From: Fidelibacterota bacterium
Lineage (GTDB): Bacteria > Marinisomatota > Marinisomatia > Marinisomatales > UBA1611
DNA length: 21,800 nucleotides
Assembly: GCA_002722105.1 (NCBI GenBank)
Contig: PBKF01000005.1
Coordinates: 38,947 to 60,746, forward strand
Reading direction: 5' to 3'
Shown: in pieces, positions 17,768-21,800 of the stretch
How positions within the stretch are numbered: the stretch's first letter is position 1
Layout of the letters: each line of letters begins with the position of its first letter
The notes under the pieces: generated by a model
What the model was told of the DNA's origin: nothing
Database searches by the model: none
The model's input: only the letters and a program-made list of their open reading frames with translations
Made by a program: the position numbers and the translations under genes

Positions 17768-18021
17768 ATTATTCTTCGATACCATAGTTGTTATAATAAA
17801 GAGTTGAAAAGTTAAAATTAAATTTACAGTATACTTTACCAAAACTTGATTGATAAAGATAATCTGTTCCCGATTTCTATTATTTTTTGTGTAAATTTTA
17901 AGATAGGACTTTAAAAATATAGATCAAAATATTGATTGATTTATATAAGCTGAGATGATTATTCTCAGAGGCTTGAAAATCATTCTTGCTAGGTAATCCA
18001 AAAGCTTAATTAAGGGAAAAC
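17768..18021. promoter_or_regulatory. Divergent promoter region between uvrC and the plus-strand repeat protein gene
   Basis: About 250 bases of AT-rich DNA separate the two divergent starts and must hold promoters for both. I cannot fix -35/-10 boxes with confidence. A perfect 6-base inverted repeat with a 7-base spacer (CTGAGA, then TCTCAG) lies at 17950-17968, about 55 bases before the plus-strand start. It could be an operator or a leader hairpin. An AAGGG lies just before the ATG at 18022. Confidence 0.4.
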
Positions 18022-19419
18022 ATGATTTTATCAAATATTATGCGAAAATCACTGATAGTCATTATAGTAGCACTTTTTGTTACACTCGTTGCACAAACGG
18101 AGTCTAAAAATAAAAAACGCAAAGTTTATCGTACTCAAACTGGATCGATTATAGAAGCACCAAAACCTCTTTTTAATCGAGACAACAAAAAATTCGAGGG
18201 TGCATTAGAGCAAGTACAAGAGAAGGCAAGACTTGAGAGAATCGAATTAAAATATAATGAAGAGTTAGATGCAATGAAATCAAGGCTTGATGAACTGTAT
18301 ATTCTCACAATGAATCGCCCTACAGATACAGTATTTGTCTATACGACAATTTATGATTCTGTAACAGTCTATGATACTTCATTTGTATATACAAATGCTA
18401 CGACCACTGTTTATGATACAGTAGTTGTAATTGATAGCATATATATTAATAGCTATGACACTACAACAATAGTCCAAACTAATTATGATACAACTGTAGT
18501 CTTTGATACTACATTTATTTATAATTATGATACGACTGTAGTACATGATACTGTTTGGGCTTATGCTTATGATTCTACATTTATTTATGATACAAGTTGG
18601 GTCTTTGCGTATGATACTACAATTTTTCGTGACTCACTATGGCTCTTTGCATTTGATTCTACCGTAGTGTATGATACTTTATACATATATAATAATGATA
18701 CTATAACTATACATACTCATTCTACCGGACTACCTCCCGATATTACAGAAAAACAACGGTCAAAATATCCAAGGTGGAATACATTGGAAGATGCTGTCCG
18801 AGCTCGTGACACAGGTGATCGTACTGCTCAAGAATGGATAAATAAAGCTGTTTACGAAGCTAATGGCGACTGGTCAAAGGCTAGTGATGAGTATAAAAAA
18901 CTACAAAAAATTTATTCCACTGATGTGGTCAAAAGAATATTGGATCGACCAAAAACAGGCGGTGAGTTTATTGGCCCAGAGTTACAATATAGGTCAGTAG
19001 TTTTTGACACATTGAAAATCTTATCTTTTGATACAGCAATAGTAAAGGACACTGTACGGGATTTATATAGGCAAACATACCTGCAAGTCGATACTTCTAA
19101 AATTACACAGCGAAGAGATATTGTGGCACGTATGACTCCACCAGGTCATGAACTCACAATTCGATATCACCCCAATGGTAACGTTCGTGAAAGAGGTCTA
19201 TTGAAGAATGGAAAAAGAAATGGACTATGGATTTTTTATGATAAAAATGGGATAGAACTTCGTAAAACATCTTACGAAAATGGAAGAATTATTAAAGATC
19301 TCATAGTAAATATGGTAACTCAAAATCCAATGGAAGAAAAAGCTATAAAGAAAAGTAAAAAACAAGACAAATCAAAAGCTAAAAAGAATAAAGGATTATT
19401 TAAGTTTAGAGGCCAATAA
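18022..19419 (+). CDS. Secreted D-[TS] beta-repeat protein with MORN-like C-terminal module
   Basis: This is the only plus-strand gene. The product has 465 residues: a signal peptide (core about 9-24, LIVIIVALFVTLVAQ), a basic stretch, and a short coiled-coil candidate (about 57-93, EQVQEKARLERIEL...). A long beta-repeat region follows at about 101-231. It is built from 7-residue units with a D-T or D-S, arranged as near-perfect 14-residue repeats at 155-224. After a mixed domain of about 80 residues, two more DT strands appear near 327-345. The C-terminal module at 378-425 (RYHPNGNVRERG, GKRNGLWIFYDKNG) resembles MORN/YwqK-type repeats, and the tail is very lysine-rich. AAGGG upstream supports the start at 18022. 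D-T-V-rich linkers occur in FCB envelope proteins. The function is unknown; a cell-surface spacer or envelope-spanning role is inference. Confidence 0.85.
   Translation: MILSNIMRKSLIVIIVALFVTLVAQTESKNKKRKVYRTQTGSIIEAPKPLFNRDNKKFEGALEQVQEKARLERIELKYNEELDAMKSRLDELYILTMNRPTDTVFVYTTIYDSVTVYDTSFVYTNATTTVYDTVVVIDSIYINSYDTTTIVQTNYDTTVVFDTTFIYNYDTTVVHDTVWAYAYDSTFIYDTSWVFAYDTTIFRDSLWLFAFDSTVVYDTLYIYNNDTITIHTHSTGLPPDITEKQRSKYPRWNTLEDAVRARDTGDRTAQEWINKAVYEANGDWSKASDEYKKLQKIYSTDVVKRILDRPKTGGEFIGPELQYRSVVFDTLKILSFDTAIVKDTVRDLYRQTYLQVDTSKITQRRDIVARMTPPGHELTIRYHPNGNVRERGLLKNGKRNGLWIFYDKNGIELRKTSYENGRIIKDLIVNMVTQNPMEEKAIKKSKKQDKSKAKKNKGLFKFRGQ
18484..18693 (+). repeat. Five tandem 42-base (14-residue) coding repeats
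   Basis: Five consecutive 14-residue units run without insertions: YDTTVVFDTTFIYN, YDTTVVHDTVWAYA, YDSTFIYDTSWVFA, YDTTIFRDSLWLFA and FDSTVVYDTLYIYN. Each splits into two heptads with D followed by T or S in a fixed place. More degenerate units extend the array upstream to about 18322 and downstream to about 18714. DNA identity between units is imperfect, so this is an old, protein-level repeat rather than a fresh tandem duplication. Confidence 0.85.
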
Positions 19420-19446
19420 ACAATTCCTAATTATTTAGTACGAACT

Positions 19447-19863
19447 TTACAAACTGGGCTTGGCTTTTTCAGCCAACTCCACCAAAACACCTCCTGTAGA
19501 TTTTGGGTGAATAAAAATAACCTTATATCCTTCTGCTCCTATTGATGGATTATCGGATAAAACATGTATATTCTTTTCTTTAAGTTCTTTTATTGCAGTA
19601 ATTATATTATCTACTTCAAAACATACATGATGAATACCTGGAGCTCGTTTTTCGATGAATTTGGCAATGGGAGATTCATTATTTGTTGCCTCTAATAATT
19701 CAATTTTTCCTTGTCCGGTTTCATAAATATCTGTAGTCACACTTTGATCATTTACCACTTCAGTCGATAGATGTTTTAATTGCAAAATATGTTTCCAAAA
19801 TGGCGCATTATTTGCTAGGTCCTCTACCGCAATGCCTAAATGCTCTATTCCTAATATTTTCAT
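19447..19863 (-). CDS. mce: Methylmalonyl-CoA epimerase-like VOC protein
   Basis: The enzyme interconverts (R)- and (S)-methylmalonyl-CoA, joining propionyl-CoA and succinyl-CoA metabolism. The 138-residue length and the paired VOC modules fit. Likely metal ligands are H8 (IEHLGIAV), a His in GIHHVCFEV (78-79) and E129 (GVLVELAE). GQGKIELLEA is also family-like. The start overlaps the epimerase stop upstream by 4 bases (ATGA). No mutase or propionyl-CoA carboxylase is in the window, so another VOC role cannot be excluded. It converges with the plus-strand gene across a 27-base gap with no visible terminator. Confidence 0.85.
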   Translation of the reverse strand: MKILGIEHLGIAVEDLANNAPFWKHILQLKHLSTEVVNDQSVTTDIYETGQGKIELLEATNNESPIAKFIEKRAPGIHHVCFEVDNIITAIKELKEKNIHVLSDNPSIGAEGYKVIFIHPKSTGGVLVELAEKAKPSL

Positions 19864-20900
19864 AATAACTCCAAACCCTTTTCGATATCTTTTATTAACT
19901 CTAATCCTAATCCATCTCTAATTCCAACTTTCAATCTCCCATTTTCCACTAAAACTCCATCATAAGGATCGTTATTTATAAGCAAATTTCCATCTAAATC
20001 TACAACATCTACACCACTACCAAGTTGGGCAGCTGCCGTGATCCCAACTGAAGATTCCACCATACAACCTAACATAATTTTCAAATCATGAAATCGAGCC
20101 CTATTAATCATACGTTTTCCTTCATCTAAAGATCCGCATTTCATAAGCTTAATATTAATTCCATGGAATGCATGGGCAATATTTGGTATATCCAATGAGT
20201 TTATACTGTTTTCATCGGCATAAAGCGGCATTGGTGATTTTTCCTTTAATTCAGCTGTTTTTCGCAATTGATCTGCAGGGAATGGTTGCTCTACAAATTC
20301 TACATTACGATCTGCAAGCCATTTACACATCTCTAGGGCGAAATCAGGATGCCAGCCTTCATTAGCATCGACTCGAACCAATTTATCCGTATGATACCGA
20401 ATTTCCTTCATAATCTCCTTATCCATTTTCGGTGTACCTAATTTGACTTTCAAAATATGATATGGTGATGCTTCATTTACTTTTTGTTCAATCTCTTTCA
20501 AATCTCCAATTGCAATAGTAAAACTGGTTAATAGAAGAGATGATTTCTCCATTCCTAATAATTCATAAACTGGTTGATTACATTTTTGCCCCCACCAATC
20601 CCATAGCGCCATTGAGAAAGCGGCCTCTAATGCTTTAATCCCATTTAGTTGTGGTAATATGTGATTCCAGATTTTTTCTCTATCAGAACAATCTTCAGGT
20701 AGTTTTACTTTTTGGTTTAATAATGATATAATTCTATCGGTGGTTTCATTATATCTTAAAGAAGGGGCAGCTTCTCCTCTTCCAATAATTTGTCCTTCCA
20801 CAATATAAATAAAGATAATATCGTACCAGTCATTGGCATTTCTTGCAATACCAAATGTATGATTAAGATGAATTCTATATTTAGCGAATTTTATTTCCAT
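19860..20900 (-). CDS. dgcA: Enolase-superfamily dipeptide / N-acyl-glutamate epimerase (DgcA-like)
   Basis: The 346-residue product belongs to the muconate-lactonizing subgroup of the enolase superfamily. It has the capping domain then a barrel. The KxK acid/base motif is K151-V-K153. The metal ligands are D178 (VDANEGW), E204 (VEQP) and D229 (ADE), and a second lysine lies in NIKLMKCG (K251 or K254). This is the L-Ala-D/L-Glu epimerase set. Next to a DUF1611 gene, such enzymes have been assigned as DgcA, an N-acetyl-D-glutamate racemase in D-glutamate use by marine bacteria. A murein-peptide epimerase (YcjG-like) is the alternative. The start overlaps the DUF1611 stop by 10 bases. Confidence 0.85.
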   Translation of the reverse strand: MEIKFAKYRIHLNHTFGIARNANDWYDIIFIYIVEGQIIGRGEAAPSLRYNETTDRIISLLNQKVKLPEDCSDREKIWNHILPQLNGIKALEAAFSMALWDWWGQKCNQPVYELLGMEKSSLLLTSFTIAIGDLKEIEQKVNEASPYHILKVKLGTPKMDKEIMKEIRYHTDKLVRVDANEGWHPDFALEMCKWLADRNVEFVEQPFPADQLRKTAELKEKSPMPLYADENSINSLDIPNIAHAFHGINIKLMKCGSLDEGKRMINRARFHDLKIMLGCMVESSVGITAAAQLGSGVDVVDLDGNLLINNDPYDGVLVENGRLKVGIRDGLGLELIKDIEKGLELL

Positions 20901-21800
20901 TCATCCAAAGTGTTTTCAATATTATCAATCAAATCTTTTCCGCCAAAGCGAATCAAGTCTGTTACGGGAATGCCATATCTATTTTGCGCCAAATTACAAG
21001 TTTCCATTGCCAAATCATCATGCAGTTTAAGTGTTAAAAAATTCATACCAATAAAAATAGCTGATTTAAACGGCTTCATTAAATCAATATGCATTTTCAT
21101 AAGATAGTCCAAATCAGGAATAGGATGATCTGCAACATCCAATTTTCTCCCCGGTTCATGAGTAAAAACAAGGTAATCTGGCATAGTGCCATGCAGTAAT
21201 CCTAAAGTCACTCCAGAATAAAGATGATTATTTAATGAACCTTGACCCTCTACAATAGCTAATTCCGTTTCATCTGGTAATTGATCCAAACATCGTTCAA
21301 TTTCCCCTGCCATAAAATCAGAGATAACCGCATCAATTGGCACGCCATTTCCAGATAATAATATTCCAGTTTGTCCAGTTGCTACAAATTTTATTTTTCT
21401 ATTCCTTTTTATTAATGCTTCCGACAACTCCCATGCTGTTGTCATTTTTCCAGTATCGCAATCGGAACCAACGACTAATAACACTGGAAATTTTCGTTTT
21501 TTCCATGAACCCATTGGAAAATTTGGAGGATTTTGTGGGTACCTTAGATCAGTAATCTTTACTTTGTTTTTTAAAGCTAATTCAGATATTTCAGGATCAT
21601 TATTGAGCAATACATGCATGCCACTCACAATATCACAACTTCCCAAGATTGCATCTTTAATTTCCTTAATATGGGCTTTATTTATTTTTCCGCCTTGAGG
21701 GGCACTCCCAATCACCAAAGTAGTTGGTGAATATTCTAATAATTCATTGAATGTAGAGACACACGGGATATCTCCTCCCCAACCAAGTACCTGTTCTGCT
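20891..21800 (-). CDS. dgcN: DUF1611 (DgcN-like) P-loop protein, N-terminus beyond window
   Basis: The frame is open to the right edge, so the N-terminus is missing. The visible part begins in the Rossmann-like N-terminal domain (WGGDIPCVSTFNELLEY, then LVIGSAPQGGK). It continues into a P-loop domain with VVGSDCDTGKMTTA, and later AIVEGQGSLNNH and a FTHEPGR stretch. This is the DUF1611 family, and members beside a dipeptide epimerase have been described as DgcN, a D-glutamate N-acetyltransferase. The TTG at 21716-21718 that simple calling would choose lies inside the conserved domain and is not the start. Gene symbols here follow family context and are not proven. Confidence 0.85.
   Translation of the reverse strand, partial: AEQVLGWGGDIPCVSTFNELLEYSPTTLVIGSAPQGGKINKAHIKEIKDAILGSCDIVSGMHVLLNNDPEISELALKNKVKITDLRYPQNPPNFPMGSWKKRKFPVLLVVGSDCDTGKMTTAWELSEALIKRNRKIKFVATGQTGILLSGNGVPIDAVISDFMAGEIERCLDQLPDETELAIVEGQGSLNNHLYSGVTLGLLHGTMPDYLVFTHEPGRKLDVADHPIPDLDYLMKMHIDLMKPFKSAIFIGMNFLTLKLHDDLAMETCNLAQNRYGIPVTDLIRFGGKDLIDNIENTLDEWK

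Noticed and set aside
17768..17842. Upstream ATGs for uvrC (17785 and 17842)
   Set aside because: The added residues are not family-like, and 17767 gives the usual length and N-terminus.
18484..18693. 42-base repeats as a CRISPR or non-coding satellite
   Set aside because: They have no spacers, are imperfect at DNA level and keep a coding frame with a conserved residue pattern.

Overview
The window is a dense, AT-rich stretch of a bacterial chromosome. All genes but one lie on the minus strand. Several features point to the FCB superphylum: the sigma-54 activator followed by an LptE-like lipoprotein, a large surface protein of a type common there, and a D-T-rich beta linker protein. A lineage such as Marinimicrobia (SAR406) fits by eye, but no taxonomic marker was tested. 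There is no rRNA, tRNA, CRISPR array, transposase or phage gene in view.

Reading the minus strand in transcription order (high to low coordinates), the right end (about 21800 to 19447) is a three-gene overlapping cluster: a DUF1611/DgcN-like P-loop protein (cut by the window edge), an enolase-superfamily N-acyl-glutamate or dipeptide epimerase, and a methylmalonyl-CoA epimerase-like VOC protein. It converges on the only plus-strand gene (18022-19419). That gene encodes a secreted protein with a long D-[TS] beta-repeat region and a C-terminal MORN-like module, and it is divergent from uvrC. uvrC (15938-17767) is followed by a roughly 270-base gap carrying a strong hairpin.

From uvrB (15666) down to about 6840 the genes are almost gapless and often overlap by 1-8 bases: uvrB, galE, a sigma-54 activator, lptE-like, asnS, a SLOG/TIGR00725 protein, acylphosphatase, glutamine-dependent nadE, and a small secreted protein. 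Next comes a small cupin gene missed by simple ORF calling because its frame breaks in an 8-base A tract. Then come lepA, a CPBP membrane protease, a membrane protein with a cytosolic zinc ribbon, lgt, a beta-propeller-like secreted protein and a large surface/outer-membrane protein cut by the left edge.

Most of the content is housekeeping: excision repair, NAD synthesis, tRNA charging, translation factor, lipoprotein maturation. The accessory interest lies in the envelope genes. The best leads are the propeller gene with an apparent CTG start, the frameshifted cupin, the 7/14-residue repeat protein, and the calcium-binding-like acidic insert in the LptE-like lipoprotein.
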